From NCBI GenBank assembly GCA_022497145.1, contig MU385954.1, positions 44,024-108,023 of the forward strand: a DNA stretch of 64,000 nucleotides. Direction: 5' to 3'. The notes below the pieces were generated by a model that was not told the DNA's origin, made no database searches, and saw only the letters and a program-made list of their open reading frames with translations. The stretch comes from Rostrohypoxylon terebratum (Eukaryota; Ascomycota; Sordariomycetes; Xylariales; Hypoxylaceae). Made by a program: the position numbers and the translations under genes. Of the stretch, positions 22,071 to 33,423 are shown piece after piece (the stretch's first letter is position 1; every line of letters begins with the position of its first letter).

Positions 22071-23280
22071 CACAATGTTCGAAGGTTATATTTTACCTCG
22101 TGGCGGTGTTCGCCTTCCCATAAGCCCCCTTGTCGTATTCACAGAAGTTACGGTGCTTACATTCATTTACCTGGGTTCTGCTTGCCAACCTTAGGTAGTG
22201 AGACGGTGGTATGAAGTCATGCCACACAAACCCACGTATCGCATTTTCCTATTCGTATTTTCGCATGCTTATTTCGAGAGATGCCAAGGAACATTGAAGG
22301 TTTACAAAGTACCGTGTAGGTACGCTTCGTGTTCCGTTGCATTTCCATCCTGCCGGGACCGGTGTGCTCGTCGCTCCTACGTAGTATTTTGTAAATGGCG
22401 GGAAACCTGACGATAGACGAGAGAAGCAGTCGCGTTATTGGTCGTGTCTCCTCACTTCCCTCAGCTCGCACTAACTGCAGGTAGATCTGGCATGATTCAA
22501 TAAATATCCCAGCCTCTTTGGTTATTTCAGCTGCCCCTTTTTCGAATAAGTTAATTGGTCCGGTACGGGATTGATGATTCCAACATGAGCTCAATCAACG
22601 TTCTCGGCCGTTCAATTTGGTAAGAAAGATTTACGCGAAGGATGAGGTAATAGTTGGATCCACGTATTCGTTGGCAGTCCAGTGGATGTCGCTGTTAAAG
22701 TTCGAAGATCCTTGGAGAGGAACCTTGAAGCCATGTGCGGTCGTGATAGTGGAGGTTAAAGCCTAATAGTTATGCGATCAGACGAATTACAGAAGCTCGT
22801 TCCATAGAGCTACAGCACGTGCCATTAACTATCTGAAGCTACAGCCCTGGAGGGCCAATGAAACCCCCCAAAGTCACCACAAGACTGCTAAAAATAAGCC
22901 CTGTCGCTTCAGAAAGTAAGCTCGTGTTAAGTGCCCTGGAAGGTTCTCCTAGTGTCTGCGCGCTCTAACCTACAGCTAACCTTGAAACCTTAACCTACCT
23001 AGCTGCCTAGTAGCTAACCTAGCTGAATCACGATCACCGGAAGTCACGACTCTGCGAAAATACTACATAATACAAAGTTCAAAAGCTTCAGTATTAGTAA
23101 CAATTTCCTCCACCGCTTACAATATTCATCTATTTTCGATTACGAACAATCAACAATCACAGGCGATGTCTTGGCCTTCTTGGATGAAAAGCTTGTTTGC
23201 TCCGCCCACCCGACATCGAGATCTTTCGTTTATCGAGTACAAACCTTGGAACTTTTATTAAAAAGCCCCTTGGGACGCAT

Positions 23281-23505
23281 CTATTGATTTCCATCTCTCC
23301 CCTCGTCGCGGCGCTTCTTAATTGCATACTGCACGATTTCCGTCGGCACTAACCATTCCTTTTTCACAATACCCTCCGACACTGAATCGAATCGTTCATG
23401 TTCGGGCTCAATAAAGGGATAGTAAAATCTCAGGTGACTTGGAAAACCTTTCAATTTTTCCCCAGTGGCGCTGCTAGTGTAATAGAGCAGCATCTGAGCA
23501 AACAT
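23281..23505 (-). CDS. Possible small hypothetical protein, 74 residues
   Basis: An ATG frame of 74 codons encodes a soluble, charged peptide with natural-looking composition (for example RFYYPFIEPEHERF and IVQYAIKKRRDEG). No domain, signal peptide or membrane segment is visible and I do not recognise it. It could be a real short gene, one exon of a longer gene, or a relic. A duplicated region of GCCTCTA units lies just upstream of its start. Confidence 0.3.
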   Translation of the reverse strand: MFAQMLLYYTSSATGEKLKGFPSHLRFYYPFIEPEHERFDSVSEGIVKKEWLVPTEIVQYAIKKRRDEGRDGNQ

Positions 23506-24498
23506 TGAGATTCGCCTCTACGCCTATACCTGTACGCCAGCCTCTAGCCTCTAGCCTCTAGCTTCCTCGTGCCGAGTCTGCTGAGGTACCAGATACCTGG
23601 TACCTGACTGCCAAGCTTGTGGCGACAAAGGGACTTTTTCGATTGAAAGAAAGGTCAACTCATCCTCGCTCAAGATGAATAAGACTATGGCTACAAAAAC
23701 AGCCACCGTATTGGTCCAAAATCAGCTGAACTCCCATTGAAGTATCAATGGAAGTCGATTGCTAGCAAGTTAGGACAGGAGTCGGGCCTTTATTTTTCGC
23801 CTGAAAAGGTCATCAACAGTTTCGTCCGAACCGCAATGTTGATTGCCGGCCGAGATCTTACGCTTCTTTGTCTAGTCATCCCTGGCTTGGTAGAGAGACT
23901 GGAACGCTACAGTCGTCTCTTAGGAGACGGACAGATGGTTTGAAGCAAGGATGAGAGATGGTTGCAGTGAGTCTCCCCCGCATGTTTCCGCTGAGCTGAT
24001 GCGGCGCGGATGGCGGCAGCTCCATCTCATTTCCTTATTGGTGATTATTACCTATTCGGAGATAATCACAATCCCACTATGTTATCGTGGCTGCCATGGG
24101 TATAAGGCATAACGAAACGCTATTCGACCGATGTTAAAAATGTGTAGCACAAAACCATAAGAGTTAGCCATGGAGTTTTTCGGTCCCATATCTCGGTCCC
24201 ATCGGAACTCAGCAGCGGTGAGTAGACAGGCTAGCCAAGGTGTGTCTTTGAACTGTGGTCACGATGGCGAACTTCTTCCCCGCGTTTGGAATTAACCCTG
24301 TTGGATGGCTTACCATAATCCTTTGTTCCCCAGAGCTAGCCCATGCAAGGGTACTTTTCTCCATATTCTCCATTGAGCCAGTCGAGGGTTTCTCCAAATC
24401 CAAATCCCTCTTTTAATAACCCCATCTCCACATCTCTCTACCTTGTATGCTGTGCTTCTGTCAAATTTTCCTAGAGCGAAGGAGCTTGTCTACTCACA

Positions 24499-26374
24499 AT
24501 GGCGACCGAAAACACTCTCAACGACGTGGAGAAGAATTCTGGGCCTATGGCTGAGGAGTTGGAGCGGAATAGCCTCAAAGATGTAGGTTATCAAATGAAC
24601 TACTCTTGGTGTTAGTTACATGTGGATTCTGACCGTTACCAGCCGGCAGTGAACGAAGTTCATACCATTTCGCCGCAAGAGCGCAAGCTAGTATGGAGAC
24701 AGGATAAACGTATCGTGCCCTTGTCCGCTGCCATCTACTTCCTCTGTTACTTGGATCGTTCCAACATTGGTAATGCTAAGATCCTCAACTCCTCGGTCCA
24801 CAATGACATGCAGACCGAGACGGGAGCCACGAACGATCAATTCAACATCGCATTGATGATCTTTCTTGTTGGATATTTCTTGTTTGAAGTTCCTTCGAAT
24901 ATCCTTCTAAAGAAACTCCGTCCTTCGAGATGGCTTGCATTTCTCATGATCGCTTGGGGCGCCATCACAATTGGCTTGGGTGGCGTTCACACCTATGCCC
25001 AGATGACGGGAGTTCGTTTTCTGCTCGGCTGTATTGAAGCTGGTTTGTTTCCGGGATTGATTTACTACTTAACGTTCTGGGTAAGTGACAAAAACGCACC
25101 ATCATCACGTCAGTTCTTTCCCCATTTTATCGACGACGGTGAGGCTCAAGATGGGTCTTTGAAAGTGCCGGTTTTAAGTTGCAGCCCCCAGTCTTCAACT
25201 ACCGGTTTTTGGGTCACTTTCAAGGTGGTGTCCCCTAGTTTGGCGGGTCTAAGACGCTAGAATCTTGGAAGGATTTTTAGTTTCACAGCTTTGGCGTCAC
25301 TAGTCTCCAATATCCGATTTCTGATATTCTGATACCTATTCTAATAATATTCTCCACATTTAGTATAAGAGCGACGAAAGAAGCGTACGGGTCGCCTTCA
25401 TTCTCGCAAGCGCTACTCTCGCTGGTGCTTTTGGCGGTGCTATCGCATATGGAATTGGTCATATGAACCGAATCCAAAACTTGTCCGCCTGGAGATGGCT
25501 GTTCATGCTCGAAGGCATTCCTTCGTGCTTGTCTGGCATCCTCGTATGGTTCTTTTTGCCAGACTGGCCCGAGAGAGCTTCGTGGCTTTCGGAGTCTGAG
25601 AAAGATCTAGCTGCTCAACGACTCTATCTCGAAGGCGCCAAAGGTTCTGCATCTGCTATCAGCTGGGGCGATGTCAAATCCACGCTTATTGATTGGCGAT
25701 TATACGGCCACTATGCTATCTATTTTGCGGTCTCGTTACCTTTCAGTTCGCTTTCGCTATTCTCACCTTCAATCGTTGCCGGTCTCGGATTTCACGATTT
25801 GCAAGCCCAGCTTCTCACTGTGCCTCCTTGGGCCGCCGCTTACAGTGAGTTTAATTAAATCTATAGATTTATGAAGTTGAAAAAGCAAAGCTAACTAAAA
25901 ACAGTTTTCCAAATTCTCATGTCGTGGTCTGCCGATCATTTCAATGCTCGCGGTTATCACTGTGCCGCTGCAGCAGTAATTGGAGCGGCAGGCTTCCTGG
26001 CATCTGCCGTGTTACCAGCTGACGACTACCTCAGCCGCTATGGCTGCTTGATTGTCGGAACAGCCGGAGCTTTTGGATGCATCCCCCCAATGCTGGGCTG
26101 GCTCACATCGAACATGTGGAGCACGGCGTCTATTGGGTTGGCCGTTGCCATCAACGTCAGTATCGGCGCCGGCCTTGGACAAATGCCGGGTGTTTGGATC
26201 TACAAGGCCGACGAGGCGAAGAAGGGCTACCCAACGGGACATGGTGTGAATTGTGCCATGCTCTTTGTCGTAGCTATTGGTGCTCTGGGACTAAGATTCT
26301 ATTATGGACGAAAGAACCGGATGTTGCTTAACGCAGCCCCGGAAGGAGTAACTCCTAGGTTGTACAAGTTGTGA
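24499..26374 (+). CDS. MFS transporter, allantoate permease (Dal5/Tna1) family
   Basis: Four exons: 24499-24582, 24643-25080, 25364-25844, 25905-26374, giving 490 residues. Intron 1 is 60 nt with a CTGAC branch site; intron 2 is unusually long at 283 nt; intron 3 is 60 nt with CTAAC. The protein has the family's signatures: VWRQDKRIVPLSAAIYFLCYLDRSNIGNAK split over TM1, FEVPSNILLKKLRPSRW in TM2-3, and FLLGCIEAGLFPGLIYYLTFW followed by YKSDERSVRVAF across the long intron. The C-terminal half holds SWSADHFNARGYHCAAAAV and GVNCAMLFVV. These are plasma-membrane proton symporters for organic anions such as allantoate, nicotinate or pantothenate; the substrate cannot be predicted. The spliced length matches the usual 480-510 residues, which supports the model. 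Confidence 0.9.
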
Positions 26375-27624
26375 CGGTCTTTTGCGCTGCGACTTGCTTT
26401 CTAGCATAGAAACTTCCGAAACTTCAAAGTACATACTAGGACCCTAGGACCTAGGTAGTCAGGTAGTTTGATCTGTGCGTTGAGGGATGTCAGTTTGATA
26501 GCGGTTGATGTTTTTTTTTGTTTCGATACGAACCTGTAGCTACCTACCTACCTACCTATCTAGGTAATGATGTTAACCTCTTATCAAGAAGATTCGAGGG
26601 GCATACGTAATCCCAGAAGCCTCATCAGGCAAAGACACGTCTACTGCATAAAGCCACAAATAAGAACTAGTGTCAATAATTACCGGCCTCTGCAAATTCC
26701 TACCTAGTATATCTGTGTGCCCACGTAATTTATGATGAGATAGCTAGCCGCACATCTTCCAAACCAAGCTTTTCTGACGCCCGGGTTTCCCCAGGACCTG
26801 AGATGTGTCTTTTCTACTAACCCACTTGCCCACCTAGAGTCTAGACTACCTATTTACGCTACTTACGACAGCTTTCTACTATGTAGGGACCTGCATTCGG
26901 AACCACACGTTCTAGGATTCGGAATTAAGACCCAACTACCTACCTAGGACCTAGGACCTAGGTAATAGGTCCATTCCTACCCCGGCAGGAATTTGTTTTC
27001 ATTGTTTCCCGCGGGTAGGTAGCAAACCCCGCACCTCAAGGAGAGATTCTAGGGTCGTACCCGTCATACTATGCTAATGTATGTTTCTTGGTCTCTGTGT
27101 TGGGGGCTAGTGTTTCTCGTGCTTTCTCGTGCTGGCCAACTGGGAGCTGGACCGTTCTGACAGGTGTCTCCCGGTTTTGTGCTAATTACCTAGTTTGCTA
27201 GTTTGCTAGGTAGTTTGCTAGTGTAGTGTATGTTCGAGAAAAAGTCCTTTGTAGATCGCTACTTGCAGCCACCAAACGCCGCCGCGGCGATTTCACAGGG
27301 ATGACACAATGAAAGTCACTTAATCCTCCCCCAACCTCCCCACAGTTCCGAAAGATTCAATCCAGATCAACCAAAAGCTTGGTCACGCGTGCCCGGTCCC
27401 CCGGGATTGGTTAGATGGATCTAGTGTCAAGGTATATATGTAGTATTCGTACACCCATGCGTATTCATAAAACTCTACCGTGGCATACATACCTAAGTAC
27501 CTATATATATATATATATATAATACAGTAATCACAACTTCAGCCGGTAGTAGAAACCAGGCCACTCGCTTCCCCAAAAGAGCAGCTCGAATCGCACATCA
27601 TTGCGAAGGAATGCCACGTTCGCG
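26375..27624. other. Intergenic spacer before the tannase gene
   Basis: This is rich in CCTAGG motifs (26435-26455 and 26943-26962) and TACC repeats (about 26541-26555). A (TA)10 microsatellite at 27502-27521 lies about 105 bp before the tannase ATG. No gene is supported. Confidence 0.55.
27502..27521 (+). repeat. (TA)10 dinucleotide repeat in tannase promoter
   Basis: Ten TA units about 105 bp upstream of the tannase ATG. Besides being a microsatellite, it may act as the TATA region of this promoter. Confidence 0.8.
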
Positions 27625-29684
27625 ATGAGGTGCTCGGGCTCCCTCCAATTATCGATCAACCTCGCGGTCGTGGTCACCTTGCTACTCACTGCTCCTACCA
27701 CGGCACAAGTCAATGGCGACACCTTCGCCGCTGCGAACAATTGGTTCAAGAACCGTAGGCAGACGAGTTGTAATGAAGATACTTTCGCTGACGTGCTCCC
27801 CTCCTCGGCTTCGGTCGAGAAGGTTGAGTACGTGAGTGCAGGTAGCACTTTCGGGGAGGCCCTGACCGACCTCATGTACCCGATTTCGCCAACGAACTTG
27901 CCGGAGCTATGCGCGGTCATCATATCCGTGAAGTCCTCTCTCGTCTCTACTTACAGGTTCGGCATGTTCCTGCCAGTTGAGTGGAATGGCCGATTCCTAA
28001 CAGTCGGGAACGGAGGGTTTGGAGGTGGTATTAATTGGCTGGACATGGGTGCAGGTGTTAGGTATGGGTTCGCTGTCGTATCCACAGACACCGGACACAA
28101 CTCGACCACAGCAGACCTCCAGTGGGCGTACAATCAGCCGGAGAGGAGGACCGATTGGGGCTACCGCGCACTCCACGGAACGGTGCAAACTTCCAAGTCT
28201 TTAATTACGACCTACTACGGCAAGCCCATTAACAAGTCTTACTACAGCGGCTGCTCGACGGGCGGACGGCAAGGGCTGAAGGAGGTGCAGATCTCGCCAG
28301 ATAGTTTCGATGGCGTATTGGTCGGGGCGCCGGCCTGGTACACAGACCACCTCAACACGTGGGTCGGCAAGATCGCAACGTACAATTGGCCCGCCGACGA
28401 CTCGAAGCATATCCCCTGGGAATCGCTTGAACCTATCGGTGCGGAGGTAGTGAAACAATGTGACAGTGCAGACGGTGTGACCGATGGCATCATCAGCTCG
28501 CCGGAGCTGTGCAACATCAACTGGGACAGCATGAAATGCACGAACAACGGCGGTAGATCCGACTTCTCGGAATCCACAAACTGCATGAACGACGAACAGG
28601 TAACCACACTGCAGAAGATGTACGACGGCTTCGTGCTGGACTCCACAGGCGAGCAGGTGATGCCGGGCTACCTCCCCGGCTCCGAGGCACAGTTGTACAC
28701 CGTGCTCAACTACTCGGACGCGAGCCCGTACGGCGTGGGATACATCCGGTACTTCGTGCTGAACGACCCGATGTTCATGGCGGAGCAGTACAACGACAGC
28801 ATCTTGCAGCTCGCGACGACGCTGGACCCGGGCAACTCGACGGCGGACGACTACAACCTGACCTCGTTCCGCGACCGCGGCGGCAAGATGCTGCTGTACC
28901 ACGGCGGCGCAGACGGGCTCGTGCCCACGACGGCGGGCAGCCTGTACTATAACCGCACTGTGCAGACGACGAGCGGGGGCAACGTGACGGAGGCGCGGGA
29001 CTTCTTCCGCCGGCTGGAGATCCCCGGGATGCAGCACTGCTGGAACACGCCGGTGGACGCGCCGTGGGCGATGGGCGGCGCGAGCCAGGCGGCGGCGCTC
29101 GGCAACGACACGTACAGCGTGCCGGGGTACACGGACGCCGCGCACGACGTGCTGCTGGCGCTCGTCGACTGGGTCGAGAAGGGCGAGCCCGTAGACCAGG
29201 TCATCGCCACCACGTGGAAGACCAGCACCGATGCGTCCAGCGGCGTGCTCAAGCAGAGGCCCGTCTGCGCGTACCCCGATACCGCGACGTATAACGGGTC
29301 TGGGAACGTGGACGACGCTGCGAGCTGGAGTTGCGGGTTAGTGAGATTTCCTTTTCCTTTTCCCCTGGTCCCTGTTTGGGTGTTTGGTTTCGTCGTTTAC
29401 TTACCCTTTCTCCATCTCGTCTGGTGTCGCGTTTTTATTATTTTTAATGCTGTAGAGGAGGTTGGGTGTGATTCTAGGACTTTGCTAATTTACTATTGTG
29501 CGACAGTGGTAGTAAGAGTAGCAGCAGTGGCAGTGGCAGTGGCAGTGGTAGTGGTAGTGGTAGCAGCGGTAGCGGCGGCGGTGATAATGGGTCCGGTGGT
29601 ACGTCAGAGAGCGCGGCTTCTATGACTTACATGAACCCCTTCTCGGTTATTGTGGACGTTTTCAAGGCTTTGGATATCATATGA
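27625..29684 (+). CDS. Secreted tannase/feruloyl esterase family protein
   Basis: Two exons: 27625-29336 and 29507-29684, with a 170-nt intron (donor GTTAGT, acceptor GACAG), giving 629 residues. It cleaves ester bonds of gallate or hydroxycinnamate in plant material outside the cell. The signal peptide is MRCSGSLQLSINLAVVVTLLLTAPTTAQ. The nucleophile is Ser211 in YYSGCSTGGRQGL; the catalytic Asp lies in YHGGADGLVP and the His in IPGMQHCW. The cysteines next to Ser and His form the family's CS-D-HC arrangement. Exon 2 adds an unusual (Ser-Gly)n tail and a short hydrophobic end. The start is the ATG at 27625; an upstream TTG in frame is not a plausible fungal start. Third positions are strikingly GC-rich in the second half of exon 1. 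Confidence 0.92.
29507..29590 (+). repeat. AGTGGC/GGTAGT trinucleotide-type repeat coding Ser-Gly
   Basis: Imperfect hexamer and trinucleotide repeats encode alternating Ser and Gly in tannase exon 2. Such repeats change length easily, so the linker length may vary between strains. Confidence 0.8.
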
Positions 29685-30320
29685 CATGAGTGAGGGGGAT
29701 CGAGTGGCCTGTCTTTCAGATGGTAAGGGTGCTAAGGGGGGCTGTTGGCCCGGCAGCCTTGACCAAGATGCAGTGTGTACATATAACATTAGCAGAAAGC
29801 ATATGGGAAAGGGGAAGATGTCCGCAGGCACTTACCTAATGGGTAATGTGAACGACTTCATCTCGACCTCCCTTGTTAGTTGCTGTTTTCACCGCTCTCG
29901 TGTTTCTATAAGACTTGTGCTAGTAACAAAGCCGTCCCATGTTAATTAATGAAAAGTACCTAAGCAACCTTGGAACCTTGAAAATCTACGAGGTAGCACG
30001 GGAGGATGCTGTTTGAAACAGCAAGAACACAGGAACCGCGATCCAGCCCTACGAGGGGTATATACTAGTAGCATAGCAGGTTCCCCAGAGTCGGGTATCA
30101 GATCCACTATTATTCATTAATCCTGTCTAATCCCCGTTGGAGAGCCTTGTATTAACACATGAAATACAATAATCAAGATATCGTGATGATGTAAATAAGA
30201 CCTTTGGTCTTGTCCTCCAACTACCTACCTACCCAAGGTTAGGTATGTATATTTGCAGTATACCCTTTTAAACGCCTTCGTAAGAAAGAATAATTCCGCC
30301 TAGAGTAAACAGTGGCTTGT
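29685..30320. other. Convergent intergenic region
   Basis: The 3' ends of the tannase gene (+) and the single-pass membrane protein gene (-) face each other here. No gene, RNA or repeat is evident. Confidence 0.5.
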
Positions 30321-31161
30321 TCAAGACTTGTCCTGTTTAATCACAAAATACCACTCACTCGTGGATGGCTCCGACTCTCCCAATGTGCCCTTCATAAAGC
30401 AGGTGTTGGTTCCACTATAGAAACCCCAGCCGGCACCGGCGCACGCCGTGTTGTTTGAACACAAGCCTATACAATCCTCCACTGAAGATGTCGCCTTGTT
30501 ACCGATGTCTGTATTTCCGCTGTTCGCAACGTTGCTGCTATAATCTATATCGCAGACAACTAAGAACGCAGACTCGCCGGATGCTTGATATACGGTGCCA
30601 TTAGAATTGGGGCATACGATTGGAGTTGTCGTAGCACTGGGGGTACTAGGCCTGCGTTAGCTTTCCTATGTTATCCAAGTATTTTTGAAGGGTCACGGCT
30701 ATCACTCACTCAGAACTAGATTTGTGCCGAGTCCCTAATCCCACACCTAAGCCGACGGCTAGTCCAATAACAAGCAGGGCAACGAGTGGTGCCAATATCA
30801 GCCAAAACCTCCTCCGCGGTATCCCCAGTATCGTCGGACCCTTGGGAGGCGCTCCGTCCTTGGCATATATACCGCCGCTTTGGGAGCTTCCCCAATTGGA
30901 CGGATCCTGTTGAGTTGAAGCGGCATAGGCTGCGGGCGGGTAACCGCTGTTCGGGTAAACATTATTTTGATGAAAGGTGCCCGGGTAAGCCTGTGGTTGT
31001 TGCTGGTATGTATACTGTGCTGTGTCCTGCGCTGCGTTGTCATACGGTTTTTCTATGATCGTCGGCCCCTCGACAACATGTGGTAGTTCCGGCTCGGGCG
31101 CAACCTCTAATCCGGGCTGTACGTGCTCCAGTCCCGGCTGGTTATGAAGATCATTTGACAT
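30321..31161 (-). CDS. Single-pass membrane protein with cysteine-rich ectodomain
   Basis: Two exons: 31161-30710 and 30651-30321, with a 58-nt intron (donor GTGAGT, acceptor ACGCAG); 260 residues. The N-terminal half is a Pro/Gln/Tyr-rich cytosolic region (TAQYTYQQQPQAYPG, YPPAAYAA). One helix follows (FWLILAPLVALLVIGLAVGLGVGLG) with basic RRR before it. The C-terminal ectodomain has cysteines in the order IVCPNSNGTVY, VVCDIDY, DCIGLCSNNTACAGAGWGFY and TCFMK. This pattern occurs in fungal one-pass surface proteins with an apple/PAN-like fold; a role in surface sensing or binding is only a guess. The start ATG at 31161 is preferred to one 45 nt upstream because the peptide then begins with the acidic cytosolic region. 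Confidence 0.8.
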
Positions 31162-32967
31162 CGCGGATTGTAATTTATAGTTACAGGCAAACTTTGGCCT
31201 CGTCATGCGGTATTACCGCGTCAACATTCGAGATGGGAAAGGAAAAGAGAGATGAGATGATAGCAGGCGAAAGAAGGGTTAAGAAGAATCTGTGCTGCTA
31301 CCGATTGCCACATAAAATGTGTATGCCTGCAGACCTTAGAAGAATTCCGGCCGAGAAATCTAACCCTGGACTAGCCCCTGCGTCCATGTTCCTAAAAAGG
31401 AAAATTCTTTACGACCCTAGGTCGCGGTAGCCTCGGGGGCCATGTCCCTTTGAATGATCATTGGACGATTGGTAAGGCCGTGGTATTTCACGGATCCTAC
31501 GGTTGACTCGCCTACCTACTCATCGGTGGTTCAGGCGGGATAAATCCTTCAGTGTTTCAGGAGCCCTATGAGACATTCATGACATTGAAACAATCAGACT
31601 TAGAATGCGACTCGAGACTGCATTAGACTGCAAGACAGAATGTATGGAGATTTCAACGGGGTCTCATAGTCCTTGGAGCATTGTTTATGTAACCTTTCAG
31701 CCCTGTCTCTAACACTTGACGTTCAAGATTTATCTAGGACTTGTGATCTCCGAGCACGGCCATAGGTGCTCCACAGCTGAGATATTACGGTCCATGGTCC
31801 ATGGCTTGGTGCCGTAGGACTCGGTAAACTGGGGAGCATATGTACCTAGGCCCTAGGGATACCTAGTACCTATACGGTATTTGCTGATACGACATACGAC
31901 ATTACCGCTGACCGAAAACGCCTCGCCCATCGCCCGCCACAGCCTGCGACGGTCTCATGCATGTCTAGGAATGATTGATTTGGGTCATACCTAGGGGCAC
32001 GTTGTGTAACCCCAAGAAGATGACGGCTTCCGACGGCGCTTCCCTTGACAGTAAGGCATTGCGAGATGAGCGACGTTGATTATATTCAAGAGACGGGAAG
32101 TCCATTGATAATCTATTCTTCGCTTAGGTTTTTATTCCGTTGGAAATATTCTGAATGACTTTTAGTAGTAATACCTAGTTTGGTTCATTGCGCTAAGTGA
32201 CAGGTCGTACCGGAGCTGCGGAGTTCCAATAGTCCGCTTACAAGTCGAATATTAGTGTGTTCAGCTGCGAGCTCCCGATGATTTGCTGGAAGCTGACGTC
32301 CGTGGCTTTTGCGTAGATCCAAATGTATCTTCCAGCATTCCGGAATAGTGATCTGAGCCACATTATGGTCTATTCGGGTATTCTGGCCCCTGTTCTTGTA
32401 TGCCCTGCTGTGTCTCGCGTCAGCATATCTTCGATAGGCTACAGGCGGCGCACTACGTAGTATATTTCTAAATGACTTTCGAAGATCGCATCCATGATGT
32501 GTTTACACCTTTAGAAACGATGTGTGAACGCTCGTTTAAAATTGCCGTTATTCTCTATTTTTGTGATTGGCGAGTTGAGTATATTTCATATTCTTGATTA
32601 TTTCTGGGAAAAGCCGTACGCTGTAGATGGTGAAGGAGAAAAATTTATAATATCAACTTACCTAACCTACCCTAGGACCTAGGTCCTAGGTACTACCTAG
32701 ATAAAAAGGGGTTTCAACGGTGTTGATTACTAAGCAAAAATGGATTAGAGTTTAGAGCCCAGGCTGCCAGGACGAGTGCAAGTACCTAAGTACCTATTAT
32801 ATTCTGCATTTTACATTTTACACTAAGGATGATCCTTGCAACGTTTTAGCAACATTTGAACTTTTTGATGACGCGCCGAGGTAACAAGCAAAAGATTTCA
32901 CATCAATCTCAAAACAACCAAAACAACCAAAACAACACCTATCTGCGCATGAGACTAATTATCAAAG
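31162..32967. other. 1.8-kb intergenic spacer
   Basis: This contains divergent promoters for the membrane protein (-) and COX23 (+) and a CCTAGGACCTAGG cluster at 32671-32690. Just before the COX23 ATG there is an AAAACAACC-type repeat (about 32910-32935). I find no supportable gene. Confidence 0.5.
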
Positions 32968-33423
32968 ATGTCTTCCCAAGCTGAGCCGAACGACGATCCA
33001 TGGGATAAAAAGACCAGGAGCAAATTCAACAAGTGAGTTTGCCGGTCCCCAATCAGAGTGAAGTATGCTAACACTTTCTACCACAGCAAATCCAAGAGTG
33101 AATGGTTTGATCCTTGTCAAGAAGCCGCTGCGCGAAGCATTGCCTGCTTGAATCGTAACGGAGGGGACAGGCAAATGTGCACTGATTACTTTGAGTGAGT
33201 GCTCAGATTATACGGGAGTTTTCGATGAGCATAATGAGGGCAGGATGAATGTTGACGATGCACTCTTTAGGGCATATCGCGCATGTAAAAAGGAATGGGT
33301 AAGTGCCAGCAGTCCCGTACATTCATATCCCCATATCCCCAAATCTACTTCATGTCACTAATCTCGTATGCATCTCTAAAGGTTAATAAGCGCAAGAGGG
33401 AAGCAGGGTCCATTTTCAGTTGA
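32968..33423 (+). CDS. COX23: Mitochondrial twin-CX9C protein Cox23
   Basis: Four small exons: 32968-33032, 33087-33194, 33271-33298, 33382-33423, giving only 80 residues. The spliced protein has DPCQEAAARSIACLNRN and QMCTDYFEAYRACKKEW, two exact CX9C motifs that form the CHCH helical hairpin. The acidic start with the DDPWDKKTRSKF segment and the KSEWFDPC approach fit Cox23, an intermembrane-space protein that assists cytochrome c oxidase assembly and is imported by the Mia40 disulfide relay. Introns are 54, 76 and 83 nt and all have GT-AG ends; two of the exons are split inside codons that restore the twin motif, which strongly supports the model. A close relative such as Cmc-type proteins is the only alternative. 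Confidence 0.88.

Larger units (their letters stand above)
21953..24498. other. 2.5-kb spacer with possible gene remnants
   Basis: No complete gene is supported. Two minus-strand stretches look coding. One is a 3'-exon-like piece at 22631-22763 ending HWTANEYVDPTITSSFA-stop, preceded by an acceptor-like ACTATTAG. The other is an ATG frame of 74 codons at 23281-23505. A triple GCCTCTA repeat lies at about 23540-23562. Confidence 0.4.

Noticed and set aside
22217..22594. 125-codon minus-strand frame
   Set aside because: Mixed composition, no signal peptide or domain, and frames are open on the opposite strand too.
27601..27624. TTG start 24 nt upstream for the tannase protein
   Set aside because: Fungal nuclear genes start at ATG, and the ATG at 27625 begins a proper signal peptide.
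28201..29145. Minus-strand frame of 314 codons antisense to tannase
   Set aside because: An Arg/Val/His-rich shadow of a gene with strong GC third positions. The plus strand has a full catalytic motif set.
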